From positions 1,852,575-1,916,574 of the forward strand of contig ML133400.1 in NCBI GenBank assembly GCA_003864495.1: DNA of 64,000 nucleotides, written 5' to 3'. The stretch's first letter is position 1. Each line of letters starts with the position of its first letter. The DNA is from Nemopilema nomurai. Its lineage: Eukaryota; Cnidaria; Scyphozoa; Rhizostomeae; Rhizostomatidae. The notes under the pieces were generated by a model. The model made no database searches. It was not told the origin of the DNA and saw nothing but the letters and a program-made list of their open reading frames with translations. Shown one piece after another: positions 1-12,450 of this stretch. A program made the position numbers and the translations under genes.

Positions 1-960
1 AAGTACTGCTATCATCACATGGTTTTCAATTCCCTTTTGTTTAAGCTTTTGTATTTATTCGATTTCTCACCCGTTTTATATACACTGAAGATGACTTCTG
101 ACTGAGTCGAAACGTTTCTCTTAATTGGCCAGTGTCATAACACGGATATGTCTATTGGCTAGCGTCTTCTAATGGATTTTCCCTGATTATGTCGTTCATA
201 TAATTGGATGTGTCTCTTACAATAAAGATTTGTCGATTACAACATGGACTTTTTATTTATCGTCGTCCTCATCATCAAATTCGTTAAAAAGTATAAACTA
301 GTGGCCATTTTTATTGCATTGATAACGGAAATTACAATGGTGTATTTAAAGCAATAAGACATACTCCACCCTTCCTTAAACTGCAGCGTGTAAAATATGT
401 CACGTTTATCATATATGCTACCTACCCTGCCAGCACATAGTGAATACTTTCTTTCTTGTGGAGAACTCATCGTTAAAAGTGAACGTAAGAGAGACAAAGG
501 TGTATCAGAAATTTTTCTGTTTACAAATAAAGATAAAGAGGTACAAAATACATCGGTTTTACATGTTTACAAAATATTTACTTCCAAAGTCAATTACAAA
601 TTCTCTTGTGCTCGTTGTTGTCATCCACTTGGCATTTTTTGCTGCAATAAAACACGACTCGACATCGACTACAGCAGGAGAGCTGACCAACTTTTCCGCA
701 AGTGCATTTCTGCAACAAAGCAAAGAATTAAACGATATTGGGATGATCTCTTGTGCCAAAGCAATGCAGCTAGTGCTAACAAGTTGTCAACTGTGTCTGC
801 TCACCAAGAATAAGATATCAGTGTTTAAGAAAATTAATGTGTGTCATAAAAGTATTTCAGACGACCTTCCATTGACAATTTATCAACAACTACACTTGAG
901 GAAAAGGCACAAGCATTTGGATGAATATCGCCCCTTTTTTAAACACTTTAAGCAATAAGG
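1..960. other. no gene recognised; possible decayed repeat tail
   Basis: I see no convincing exon here: the open frames are short, overlap one another on both strands and show no family signature. Positions 83-115 hold a short block (ACTGAAGATGACTTCTG, then GTCGAAACG) that resembles a motif I associate with the 3' tails of Penelope-like retroelements in invertebrates; no reverse transcriptase is visible nearby. The right part borders the 3' end of the minus-strand gene that stops at 966..964, so some of it may be that gene's 3' flank. Confidence 0.4.
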
Positions 961-963
961 AAT

Positions 964-3743
964 TCAACGAACCTGGATTCTCAGCCACAGCTCTTGTCTG
1001 AAGCTCTCAACCATGAAATTTATTTCGAAAAACAATTTGAGATCAATCTGGGCCTTCTTCTTTTTCACCTCTTTGCTGATTTTCTTCGCAAACTCTTCTG
1101 ACTTCTCTTTCTTAAATCCCTGCAGTCGGTCAGCAATGGCAGTCTCCCTTGCTTTCTTTTCATTTTGCGTAACGTCATACAAACGTTTGCGATACAGCTT
1201 GGCACTCGTAATCTGAAGAAATTCTTTGACTGTTGGTCGAAAGGAATCCAGATTGGCCTGCTGCTTCAAGCCCGAGGGTGGAGACTTGCTAAGGCTCAAC
1301 AGTGCGTCAGCAACCAGTTCCATGTCTTGTGACGAATCATAAGGTGGCTCGTCTGCTATAATGGGAAGAATAATCCAAGAAAGTGAGACTTTTCAACAAG
1401 ACAGGGCACGGTCAAAGCACCTGGTATGCATGCAGCAAAGAATGGAAAAGGAGGTGCCATCAATTTTATTGGGGGCTAGAAGCAGGGGTGCAATGACGTC
1501 ATACAAATTGCGATTGCTTTCTTTGTTGAAGTAGACAAACACACAATCCAAAGTTGAGCCTCAGCCTGCAAGGTATCGTAAATTTCCAGCAAACTATTGA
1601 TAACCAAGAAATCTAGGGTTTAGCTAATTAATAATCTGACAGTATCACACACTTGCATAGGGTGTTATGCTGATATTCATCATGGCTCATACCTCTGTTG
1701 ACAGCTGCTTTTTCTTCTAAGCCACCTTTGGCTCCCTGTCTTGCGAATGATTGCGAAGGAATGACTTGAACAGCCTGTCCTACGTCAATAACTTCAAGTG
1801 AGCTTGGCTTTTTAAGCAATTGGCCACTATTTTGCCGACATGAAACATTCTGGGTTTCTTTCTTCTCATTTGGCAGACTAGTGGCGCGGTCCTTGTGTCA
1901 TCTGAAACATCTGAGCGACGAAGATCGATGCCATCAATTTTTCTCTTCTTCCTAACTTTCTTGTCTTCACGTTTATCGCAATCTTCATCATATCGATAAT
2001 TACTTTTGTACATCATCGCACTTTGTACCTGTCGTAGCAGATTCGCTGCTCCTGACAGAAATTTTAATGCCCGAGTCTTCTCCATACCTACCGGCATTTG
2101 AACTACTGGCAAGTTCTGCTTTCTTTGAGCAGGCATTACTTCACTAGAAGGTGATGCACATTCTGCAGCAATAGCTGGTTGCCCTAATGTGCTTTGGAAG
2201 TGGCTTTCCTCGCACGAGCAGTACTGACTCTTTTGTTGGCTTGCAGACTTTGCCAAAGGAGCATCTGCCATAGTGCCATATATTCGTGCACTGATGTTGT
2301 CATCTTTAACATACAGCCGTCAAACTTTGTGACGTAATCCTGCGCAAGTCGAATCAAACTTTGAACATTCTGCGCCACCAACCGGTTATCATCTGCAACC
2401 AGTACTCTATCCAATACCTCCTTTGATTTGGCAACAAAGGTCTCTTTTGCATTCAATTGAATCTTTGCATTTTGCTGCTCCATGTACCTTGCAAGCATCA
2501 TTTGAAGACGGTCACGTGGAACGTCACCAATACTTTTATAAGGGGAATCACAATCTCGCATCATCAGGAATTTCAACATTTCACTCGGCTTCATGATATA
2601 ATTTTTCTTCAAATTTTCTTGTTGGTGACTCAAAGAATTGTTCTCTGTTGCTCCTTCTTCTTGGGCTGCAGAAATAGTGCTTTGAAAGTTTTTTCTCGTT
2701 TTATCTGACACGCTGGAGCTGTTCTTGTTACGCATCTCATAATCTTTCTTATTGGGGTAAATTTCATTAGAGTCAAGTTGATAAATATTTGCCGTACCTC
2801 TACATTCATCGTCCTTTAGAGTCATGTTGCAAGCTACGGGACTTCCTAAGCACGGAAGAGCCACATTTTGATTCTTTTCAACGTCAGTACAACTGTTTTT
2901 GGTGAGCCTCTCACTCAATTCAGCGCTATAGGCCCCAGACTCCACCTGATTTACTGCGCGCAAGTCCTGAGTATGATGACTCTGTGGAAACATCTTGCCA
3001 CGTGATGTTCTATAAAAAACAAAGCTTTTAGGAGCCGTATACTTTGTTTGCGGACCTCTTTTCGTACTGGAACGCCTCTTTTTAGCAGCAAGCCCCCCAG
3101 CAATATTGGAGTCAGAAAGGTCATCACCTTTCTTAGGAAATTCCGCTCCTGTCAAATCAACTTGGACTTCTTCAGTCGATGCATTCCGGTAGACAGGATT
3201 CTTCATACGTACAAACTCAGTGTCTGTTTTACAAGTGTCACAATTCCAATGAGTCGTTTCCCCTGTAGTTAGTGCTTGATAATAAGAGACAGGTATTGTT
3301 ACTGTGTCGCTGCTTCTTGAAATCCCCGCAGTTGGCATTTGGTTTTTAACATGGCCGTTATTCTCTTCCATCTTCTTTGCAACTGTTATACCATTTCTTG
3401 AGGCACCAAAGTTTTCTTTGTCGGAGTATTTAATGTTTAGTGCTTGTCTCGTTTCTGAAGATTCCTTGCATACACATTCATTGGAAGGCGAATCAAGACA
3501 GTAGCTTACGTATGCGCCCTCGCAGGATGACTTCGCAGCGGACTCGGATACTCTAATGTTCTTTTCAATGCCGTTTTCTCCCGCTTGATTCATTGTTACT
3601 CTATACTTACGTGCCTCTGATGTGCTACAAGCGTTATACAGTGGTAAATTTGTATCTAAGGTTGATGAATTACAACTTTCTCTTCTGCCCGCCAAGTCTT
3701 TCATCGACCGTGCTGCAAAAACGTCTCTCTGAAAGCCAACCAT
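964..3743 (-). CDS. uncharacterised Ser/Lys-rich protein with basic C terminus; apparent frameshift
   Basis: I do not recognise the family. Exon 1 is 3743..2315: its ATG has an in-frame stop upstream and it ends at a good donor (GCT|GTATGT). A 50-bp intron (2314..2265) leads to a second block, 2264..1693, and a GT-AG intron from 1692 leads to the last exon, about 1355..964. The joins 2315/2264 and 1693/1355 keep phase. Inside the second block the protein must change frame near 1870-1905: one frame reads KIDGIDLRRSDVSDDTR, another picks up as PNEKKETQNVSCRQNS and runs into GLEEKAAVNR. No usable intron explains this, so it is a frameshift, a sequence error or an unseen splice. The product would be about 780 aa: a long Ser/Asn-rich N half, a helical patch (SIGDVPRDRLQMMLARYMEQ), a basic KKVRKKRK stretch that could be a nuclear signal, and a Lys/Glu-rich helical C terminus. 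A nuclear role is only a guess. Confidence 0.6.
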
Positions 3744-5295
3744 TTTTCGATAATTTCCTTGAGTAACGCGCTTGCCTTGTGCACTGAGTGCCTATTGCAC
3801 TCAACTTTGACAGCATCTTGGAGTTCTTCTTCTGATTGTTAATCGTAAATGTAGTTCTACTGATGCTTGCGTTCATTTTATAGTAATCACCGTTCCATTA
3901 ATCTGACGTGAGTCGCAATGATTCACGCTAAATGAATGAGACATACAATCAATAGTTTAGATTTTCATCTGACGCCATTAGAAACAGGGAGCGAGTCTTT
4001 TTGCGCGCCATAAAGCTCAATCCCCAGTGGGATAAAAGGTCTTGCAAAATCTCGCTGCGGAATATTTCCCGCTAACGATTTCATTCCCGGGTTTTTGTTT
4101 ACCTCACGGCACTGGAATTACAAATTACAAGTAGGAGGGCATTACAAATCAAACCGGGCTATGATTGGCTGTGGAAAGTTTCACGAGCAAAAAGCGAAAG
4201 AAATTAAAAGAATTTCAACTTTTTTCGCAGGGAAATTTTTCGCAAGAATTCCGAGCGAAGACCCACTGCGCATGCTCATAACTCCATTTTGCGAATTTTT
4301 TCGCACTGGAGATTGGGCTTAGCTATACTGGATCCAGCCTCCCGCATTAGTGCGCGTTTTTCAGTGAGAGCGCCGAGCCGATGTATTTCGTGTCTGGAGG
4401 AAATTTATCTGGCCAGTTTTAAAGGAAAAACCATTTCGAACAATAATTCTTTTAAACGTTATGTTATACTGTTTCTGAAAAACAAAATGCTTCCAAGATC
4501 CTCATTCAGAGATTGGCATTTAACAGGAAATTTTAGCAGGAAAAAACAGCAATTGACTGAAAAGAAACTTCATTTAGTATCAATTAGTACTTCTAAGCTG
4601 AAACAAGGGTGCCTTTGTCCTTTGTTTCTCTTGCCCTCAATCTTTAGTATATTCTAACATGCCTGATTGGTATAAGCTTCAACAGCCTTAATCAAAAAAT
4701 ACCTTAGAAGAACATGATATCAAATAATATTTTAGAATCAAAGAAAGCATTGCACTTAACATGGTCAATATGTATTCAGCTCATTATGAATCTTCTGATG
4801 AAACTTCCAAATTACTCATGTTTATTAGAGTTTTCAATTTAAAGCTTTCAAAAATGGTCATTATTGATTATATGCCATAAGCAAGGCAACCGCGACAACA
4901 ATTGTATGCCCATGAAACCACTTAAAGTTGACAATCAGAGCAAGATCATTAGAGCTGACAATAACAGGAAAGCAAAATCTGAAAGATTACGAAACTTTCA
5001 TAGAATTGTACACAGAAGGTTAGAAGATTACCCACAAAGCAAAGTATTTAATACTTTGCTGAGGCTAAAATATTGATTAAATACAAGAAATCATCGAATA
5101 CATTTTACAGAAAGTTCAAATGCTTAATCTTAATAATTTTGATAAACCTTATTACTAAGCCATACATTTTAATTTTAATGAACATTTTTATATATGAAGG
5201 GAATGTAATACAAGCTAAAACTACTGATAAAAGTAACATCCAACAAAAAAATTATGTACATATTGGCTCTTAGAATGGAAACTAGGCTTGCATGC
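3744..5295. other. intergenic: 5' flank of the unknown gene and 3' flank of PAGR1
   Basis: No exon is supported. The part next to 3743 should hold the promoter of the minus-strand gene; TGCGCATGCT at 4267-4276 is close to the palindromic NRF1 site, which is common in TATA-less animal promoters, but one match is weak evidence. The part toward 5295 is A+T-rich and is expected to include the PAGR1 3' UTR. Open frames here are short and unrelated to anything I know. Confidence 0.4.
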
Positions 5296-8200
5296 TTATT
5301 TTTCTTTGCCTTTCAACTTCTTGTTCTCTTTAGCATCTAGCATTGTCTCTAAATAAAATTGGCAACAAATTTTTAATACTTTCGGAACTAATTTGCAATA
5401 CAACAGCAATGCAATGTGTTTATCTCCAACTGAGGTGACAATAAAAGAAACATAAAGAACATGGCTGAGAATCTAGCCCAGTGGTAGGGTCTCAGACAAC
5501 AAGTTGGCGCAAAGTGGCATACACTCACATCCGCTAATGTCTGAAAGAACATATATTGTTAGTTTGACAGAACATATAAGTGACTCATACCAACTCTGTT
5601 AATTTGTGAAGCAACACCTTCTTTGATATCTGACGCACTACAAGGTAATAAATCAAATGTTATGTTCCAACATGTTAAGAATGTAAAAAGTATTTGCTTT
5701 GTTAAGGTTGCAAATGTCCTGTCAAAATGTAGCATATTGCAAGTAAAAGATGTCTCAATCCAACAAAAGATACCTTTCTTGAGAATCAAACTCCATTGTC
5801 ACTCTGGAATCCTTTTCCTCTGTTTTCAGCTTCTTTTGCTCTTTCTAAGAAAAAGGTTGAAAAATATCAGAATTTCAGGACACACAGCACAGCCATAACA
5901 TGAGCAAATGCCCGGAGAGCAAAAAGGCAAGCATCCATAGCCCATCAACCTACTTAGAGACTGTATTTTCTCTCAGCCATTCTATGCATATATGTTACTG
6001 CACTACATCTGAAACAATGAAGCCATTGCTTTCTTGAGATCCAGCTTTGCTCCAGAATATTCTCCTCCTGGCATTTTCAGGTTCATTTTTCAATAAAAAT
6101 CTTTTAAGGTACTTTTGTCACTGCATTGCGACAAGCCCTGCTCCCTAATACTAAAAGTTCTTATTGCTAGCTCTCCAATGCTTTTCAAAAAGCCCTTTAG
6201 ATTTGAAATAGATAACATGTTTATAATGAGGAAATCAAAGGCATGCTTGAAGGCTTAAGCACAGCTCACAAATGTAACTTTTTGTATACTGTTGTTAAAT
6301 CCCATATGGGAATACTTTAACAATGCATTGGAAAACGACAGAACTGTATTTGGCAACTTTGAGTTGCTTTGAAAATCTTTGAAACATAGGCAATTTGTTT
6401 GTTTTGCATGTGCAATGATAAGCACGCCTTGGACAATATGTGGGCATGCGATTGCACACCTCATATTACAAAGATTGAATATTGTGTACTTTTTCCTCTG
6501 TGATGGCAGGTTGTAGAAACAAGCAACTTGAGGCAACCAAGTGTGAACTAGTCTAAACTCTAAAGAGTAGCCATTCAGATCACTCTTGTATATATCTATG
6601 AGATCATTTCAACAGCTTCTAATTATATCTGTTAATAGTCCTGGTGAGCCTAGCAGAAGTCTTAAAAAAAACTTTATTGTCATCTTTGGTAAAGGAAAAA
6701 GCTGTAGTTAAACAGGTTACAATGTAGAATCTGTTTGCACTAGTGACATTGAATGTTCTAATACTAGCATTTAACATTTGCGAAAGCATATATAAAGATT
6801 AAATTATCAGTGAAAACAAAAAACATGAAACATATTCATAATCACATAATCACTACCTCCATTGTGGCATTTTCCAGCTCATCTAATAATTTATGTCTCT
6901 TCAGTTCATTGACAACATTTGTCATTGAAGCTATCTTTTTTGGTCTTTTTCCTTCAAAAAGAATAACAAACATTTCAATATCTGAAAAATGAGAAACTTC
7001 ACATAATACACAGACAAAATGATAAAAAACAACATGTTGTACTGTTATATTAATAGAAGGTAAGCATTGAGTTAATCAATCATATCATAATGTAAAATAA
7101 GAGATTAAATTACCAGAAACAGGAGTCTTTTTTGCTGATGAATTTTTTCCTACAAACAGGCGCTCATCGTCTTCTTTGTAATCAAATCCCTGGTACTCAG
7201 GCCTGAAATACAACCTCTTATGTTCACTTTAACAACTACTAAAAAGTAAACAAACTAAAGGTTACTTAAAAAAACAAGATATATTTGGGTAGCTCAATTT
7301 CTTGAAGACCATCTAAAACAACTGATGGTTATTTAGTTTACATGAAGTGATTTTTTTATACTTCCTATCTATTCATATTATCATTGTTGATCAAAATCAA
7401 ATTCTTTCATATTCTTTTTCTAGACTATTTTGTTATAACTAAGTTTGTCTTTTGAAACTCTGCCAGAACAAAACAAAATTATTTTTCTAGGTGAACTATC
7501 ATATGAATAGCAATAAATGCTTGCCATATAATTCAAAATTAGGGAGAGATTGTGAAAAAATGCAAAAAGAATTTACATATATTGATTAAACTTGAAAGAT
7601 TTATTAACTCTCATATGCATAAAATGAAAGGATGTTTTCAAATTTCTGAACAAAAACATCAACACCAACATCATTTGCAAGTCAGTGCCCATTTTCTTCA
7701 TAAGACATTAGCTGGGAGACAGAATAGTTACAGTAAATACCATTCAAAGCATATATTTTATAAAGCCATACCTATTTTTTGGTTTTGCTGGCATCTGCCC
7801 AATGGTAACATGGTAATTTTCCACCTTGTTTACAACTGAACTGGCAGCTGGCTGTGAGTTATGTGTCTGGGAGTCCTTCTTTGCCTGGCCTTTTCGTGGA
7901 CACTTGCAAGTCAATTCTATCCAGCCATTCTTTTCTATCTCTTTGTATAGGAGTGCAATATGCTTTGAGATTTGTTGGTTGTCAATGCTACATGATTTTT
8001 TCTTTTTTCTTTTTTGGTCTGGAAAATTATGTAGAAACATAAAGCATCTGCAATTTGCTTAATAATCAGTTTTATAATCGCAAAAGAAAAGTCAAGGTGA
8101 ATTGTTAGTATGCACTGAAAATCTTATCAGAATCCAACATTTAAAAGAATTGGAGAAAATCTAAGAGGGGTCTATTGCACCCCAAAAATTGACGAAAAAG

Positions 8201-8530
8201 TAACTAGGGGGCTGCGCAGCCCGGATCCCTAGACATAGGTGAACCAAAAATAAAAAATTGTAAAGAAAATATCTTTTTACATATGTTTCAATATAACTTA
8301 AATTAGATCTGATTAAATTTTCTATCTGGAATTGTATATATAACTTTAATTTTTAACGATCAAACGTTGTTCGTAGTGTTTAACCAGAAGCGATCACCCT
8401 TTCAATTAATTGAGGGTTGGAAAATACCTTGATCAACTTTGGTGTTACTCCTTGCCGAGGAATAGAGATCATCTTCATCCTCACTGGCGGAAATGTTCCA
8501 GCCATCTTCTGGTGTAGCTTTGCTTTGCAT
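5296..8530 (-). CDS. PAGR1: PAXIP1-associated glutamate-rich protein 1 homologue (PA1)
   Basis: PAGR1/PA1 binds PTIP (PAXIP1) in the KMT2C/KMT2D histone H3K4 methyltransferase complexes in the nucleus. Seven exons join in phase: 8530..8428, 8018..7772, 7202..7114, 6981..6857, 5844..5774, 5637..5591 and 5348..5296, giving 735 nt and 244 aa against about 254 in human. Matches to the family in order: an acidic N terminus with DGWNISASEDEDDLY (the family W..P.SDEE-type motif) at residues 9-23; ISKHIALLYKEIEKNGWIEL, matching the family's LYELL..HG.LEL helix, followed by CPRK; RPEYQGFDYKEDDE, matching the FDFDDEP segment; then a basic helix with VVNELKRHKLLDEL. The end is Lys-rich (KENKKLKGKEK). 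All introns are GT-AG. The ATG at 8530 is the first Met after in-frame non-Met codons and starts directly on the conserved acidic part. It is divergent to TCTN2, but the 8.4-kb foldback now lies between them. The assignment rests on remembered family sequence, not a search. Confidence 0.85.
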
Positions 8531-8732
8531 CTTCTCCAATGTTTGGAACGCTCGAATGGAGTTCAATCTGGATTGCTTGCTTTGGAATTTGGATCTGCTA
8601 ATTTCGCGTTTTTGCGATCCACATTAAAAACTTCAATCGCGAAAATTGCCTCGATCTGATCGAGCCTCGCGCTGCAATAAATTGCATTGTTGTTGTGTTG
8701 TGCTTCGCGCCATTGCTGAGGTACGTTGGTGA
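8531..8732. promoter_or_regulatory. 5' UTR/promoter side of PAGR1
   Basis: This short stretch lies between the PAGR1 start codon and the outer end of the foldback. It has more CpG than its surroundings (GAGCCTCGCGCTGC near 8660). It is probably one half of an originally compact divergent promoter whose other half is now at 17150-17366. GCGCCATT at 8707-8714 recurs directly at the far edge of the element. No TATA box is evident. Confidence 0.4.
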
Positions 8733-11700
8733 GGAGCCCAAGAAAATAGCGGACCCATAAAATAGCGGAATCCCAGAAGATAGCGGAATCCCTTCTAGCT
8801 CGTTATTTATGCCGCGAATGCCGATAATTGAGTAAGATAACCATGCTATGGCTAATTTTACGTGTTTCTGTCAATTTTAGGCACAAATAACGTTAAAATA
8901 ACCCATTAAATCAAAAGTTAAAGTGTACCGTAAATTCGTAAACATGCAAAATCAACCGTTAAATCATCTAAAATTAAACAGAAGACTAAAAGTGACCTAG
9001 AAATCCCGAAAGAAAGGGAAATCCTTTGCGTATAGTGGAGAAAGAAGCGAAATTCAGGATGAGAAAGAGTTGTCCTAACGAAGAGAGAGTTTTCATCTCC
9101 GAAGAGTTCCCCAGTGTCATATGTCTGAGGTAGCTCTCCAAAAACTGGTCAAACGGCCACAACTCTTTGGATAAAGAAACCCTAATTTCCAAGTAAAATT
9201 TACAAACCTAAAAAACTAAAGAAACAAAACTACTGATTCTACAGAAAATATTAGCATGTAGTGTAGTGGGCGGGGGAGAAGTTAATTTTTATCAAGTTGA
9301 AGTTTCGGTGAGTGACCGCGTTGGCCGCGCCAGTTGGCGTACGAGTGGCCTCGCGCCAACCAGGTTTGCAGACGGCCGCTAAGTGAAATTTCCAAACTTA
9401 TACTCTCTGCAAAAAATATAGGTGACAGTTCAAATGGGGAAGTGCTTTTTCTTTGGAAAATCCATGTTTGAGGGTCAGAATGTCATGGCTCTTTATGGAG
9501 AAAGCTCCCAGAAAATAGCGGAATTTTGAAATAAATGCAACAAATCAAGTCTCCTTGACGAACAACTGTTTGGAATGGAAGGAGATAGGTGCTAGTCACT
9601 CAACCAATTCATGAAACCATGTTGGTTACGGTTAGGAAGAAGTTTTTATCAAGTTGAAGTTTCGGTGAGTGACCGCGTTGGCCGCGCCAGTTGGCGTACG
9701 AGTGGCCTGCGCCAACCAGGTTTGCAGACGGCCGCTGAGTGAAATTTCCAAAACTTATACTCTCTGCACAAAATAGAGGTGACAGTTCAAATGGGGAAGT
9801 GCTTTTTCTTTGGAAAATCCGTGTTTGAGGGGTCAGAATGTCATGGCTCTTTATGGAGAAAGCTCCCAGAAAATAGCGGAATTTTGAAATAAATGCAACA
9901 AATCAAGTCTCCTTGACGAACAACTGTTTGGAATGGAAGGAGATAGGTGCTAGTCACTCAACAAATTCATGAAACCATGTTGGTTACGGTTAGGAAGAAG
10001 TTTTTTATCAAGTTGAAGTTTCGGTGAGTGACCGCGTTGGCCGCGCCAGTTGGCGTACGAGTGGCCTTGCGCCAACCAGGTTTGCAGACGGCCGCTGAGT
10101 GAAATTTCCAAACTTATACTCTCTGCACAAAATATAGGTGACAGTTCAAATGGGAAGTGCTTTTTCTTTGGAAAATCCGTGTTTGAGGGGTCAGAATGTC
10201 ATGGCTCTTTATGGAGAAAGCTCCCAGAAAATAGCGGAATTTTGAAATAAATGCAACAAATCAAGTCTCCTTGACGAACAACTGTTTGGAATGGAAGGAG
10301 ATAGGTGCTAGTCACTCAACCAATTCATGAAACCATGTTGGTTACGGTTAGGAAGAAGTTTTTTATCAAGTTGAAGTTTCGGTGAGTGACCGCGTTGGCC
10401 GCGCCAGTTGGCGTACGAGTGGCCTTGCGCCAACCAGGTTTGCAGACGGCCGCTGAGTGAAATTTCCAAACTTATACTCTCTGCACAAAATATAGGTGAC
10501 AGTTCAAATGGGGAAGTGCTTTTTCTTTGGAAAATCCGTGTTTGAGGGGTCAGAATGTCATGGCTCTTTATGGAGAAAGCTCCCAGAAAATAGCGGAATT
10601 TTGAAATAAATGCAACAAATCAAGTCTCCTTGACGAACAACTGTTTGGAATGGAAGGAGATAGGTGCTAGTCACTCAACCAATTCATGAAACCATGTTGG
10701 TTACGGTTAGGAAGAAGTTTTTTATCAAGTTGAAGTTTCGGTGAGTGACCGCGTTGGCCGCGCCAGTTGGCGTACGAGTGGCCTTGCGCCAACCAGGTTT
10801 GCAGACGGCCGCTGAGTGAAATTTCCAAACTTATACTCTCTGCAAAAATATAGGTGACAGTTCAAATGGGGAAGTGCTTTTTCTTTGGAAAATCCGTGTT
10901 TGAGGGGTCAGAATGTCATGGCTCTTTATGGAGAAAGCTCCCAGAAAATAGCGGAATTTTGAAATAAATGCAACAAATCAAGTCTCCTTGACGAACAACT
11001 GTTTGGAATGGAAGGAGATAGGTGCTAGTCACTCAACCAATTCATGAAACCATGTTGGTTACGGTTAGGAAGAAGTTTTTTATCAAGTTGAAGTTTCGGT
11101 GAGTGACCGCGTTGGCCGCGCCAGTTGGCGTACGAGTGGCCTTGCGCCAACCAGGTTTGCAGACGGCCGCTGAGTGAAATTTCCAAACTTATACTCTCTG
11201 CACAAAATATAGGTGACAGTTCAAATGGGGAAGTGCTTTTTCTTTGGAAAATCCGTGTTTGAGGGGTCAGAATGTCATGGCTCTTTATGGAGAAAGCTCC
11301 CACAAGTGCTTTGAATGTCCTGAAGGCCCTTTTCTTCTTCAAGAGAAATATTTAAAACATACTTTCAAAGTGGCAGAAAAGTTTGGAAAATGGGCGCCAG
11401 AAGGGCTTCAACTAAGGGCTGCCAGCCTTTGCCTCCACCCTAAACCCCCCCCCCCCCCCCCCTAAAACAGCTTGTCACGTTATACTACTATTTAACGTTT
11501 TTTTCTTTCTTCGCTCTCAATCCATTATTGCTATAAACTGCTAGAGATTCCTTTAGAGGAGAAGCTCCAAAAGTTTTTTTAATTATTCATTTACACTTCT
11601 AAAGCTTTAAAGATTATAAAGAAATATAAGTTACATTTTTACAAAATAAAGCCCTGATGAGGATTAAACTTTGTCTTGAAGGTAAGGAGTTCTTCAAACT

Positions 11701-12450
11701 TTATAGATAGAACATTGTTAATTAAATCTTTATGTCATCAAATTACACGGTAGATAGTTGAGGAATCTTCAAGTTTTCCAACAGTTGAGGGTTCCTTTTC
11801 ATATACAAAGAAGAATTTGCAGATAGTTCCAAAGTAGCACCAACAAAAGATGCAGTTCAAAAGTTCCAAAGTAGCACCATAACTGTAGCAAGCGACATCC
11901 AGTGAGAAAGATAAAAAGATTCATAAATTTGCAGTCTTGGCATTTGCAAAATTTACAAGGGCAACCAAAAGGTGTAATTGCATGTTTCCATTGCAGGGAC
12001 ATATCAAATGTGGGACTTCTAGCGTCCATTTTTCAGAGAAGGCATTCTAAGAGAAAAACTTTTGCAACTGGAAGTAGTTGTTCGAAAGGGTCGCAGAGAG
12101 ACGGATACTCTCATTGCCATGCTGAATCTATTGAAGTCATATTTTATAGGAAATATGAATAAGAACAGGAAATTCACAGAGAATGGACATGGACATTTTG
12201 TTACCTATTAAAGACAAGACCGTAGGATGTCTCAATCGTGAAAATATAGATGGAGAACAGTCAGTACACATGTTTTGTCCGAGCAATACTCTGATCGACG
12301 TGATGGGCGATGATGTTTTCTGGTACCTCCTTGAGGTGGTTATAATAGCCCTGGGTTGTTTGGCTTCATAGCCGATAACTTACCAGGCATTGATAAGGAG
12401 CAGCTCACGTGCATCCTGTGGTGGATCCTTGTTTTCTTGAGCTTGGCCAG
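8733..12450 (+). repeat. left inverted arm of the foldback element
   Basis: The outer part 8733-9290 mirrors 16592-17149 (both 558 bp). The array is 9291-11300. The inner part 11301-12450 mirrors 14537-15657. The inner part has a run of 18 C at 11445-11462, shortened to nine G in the other arm. A few small indels separate the arms near the inner edge (for instance near 12393 and 12412, where the left arm has extra bases). Homology to the right arm fades after CTTGGCCAG at 12450. Confidence 0.85.
9291..11300 (+). repeat. ~358-bp tandem repeat, five full units plus a partial one
   Basis: Units start at ATCAAGTTGAAGTTTCGG, at positions 9291, 9648, 10007, 10365, 10724 and 11082, a period of 357-359 bp. 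The last copy stops at about 11300, where the sequence turns into the inner arm. Each unit holds a G+C-rich block with an inverted pair (GTTGGCG ... CGCCAAC, about 14 bases apart) and one copy of the terminal-type motif CCCAGAAAATAGCGGA. Copies differ by only a few bases or single indels, so they were homogenised recently. Confidence 0.95.

Noticed and set aside
440..958. 172-aa and 138-aa overlapping frames at the left edge as genes
   Set aside because: They overlap each other in different frames, lack family similarity and have no splice context.
11025..11342. 105-aa frame at the end of the foldback repeat and its copy at 15617-15925
   Set aside because: It crosses from the tandem unit into the inner arm and shows no protein family trait; open by chance.
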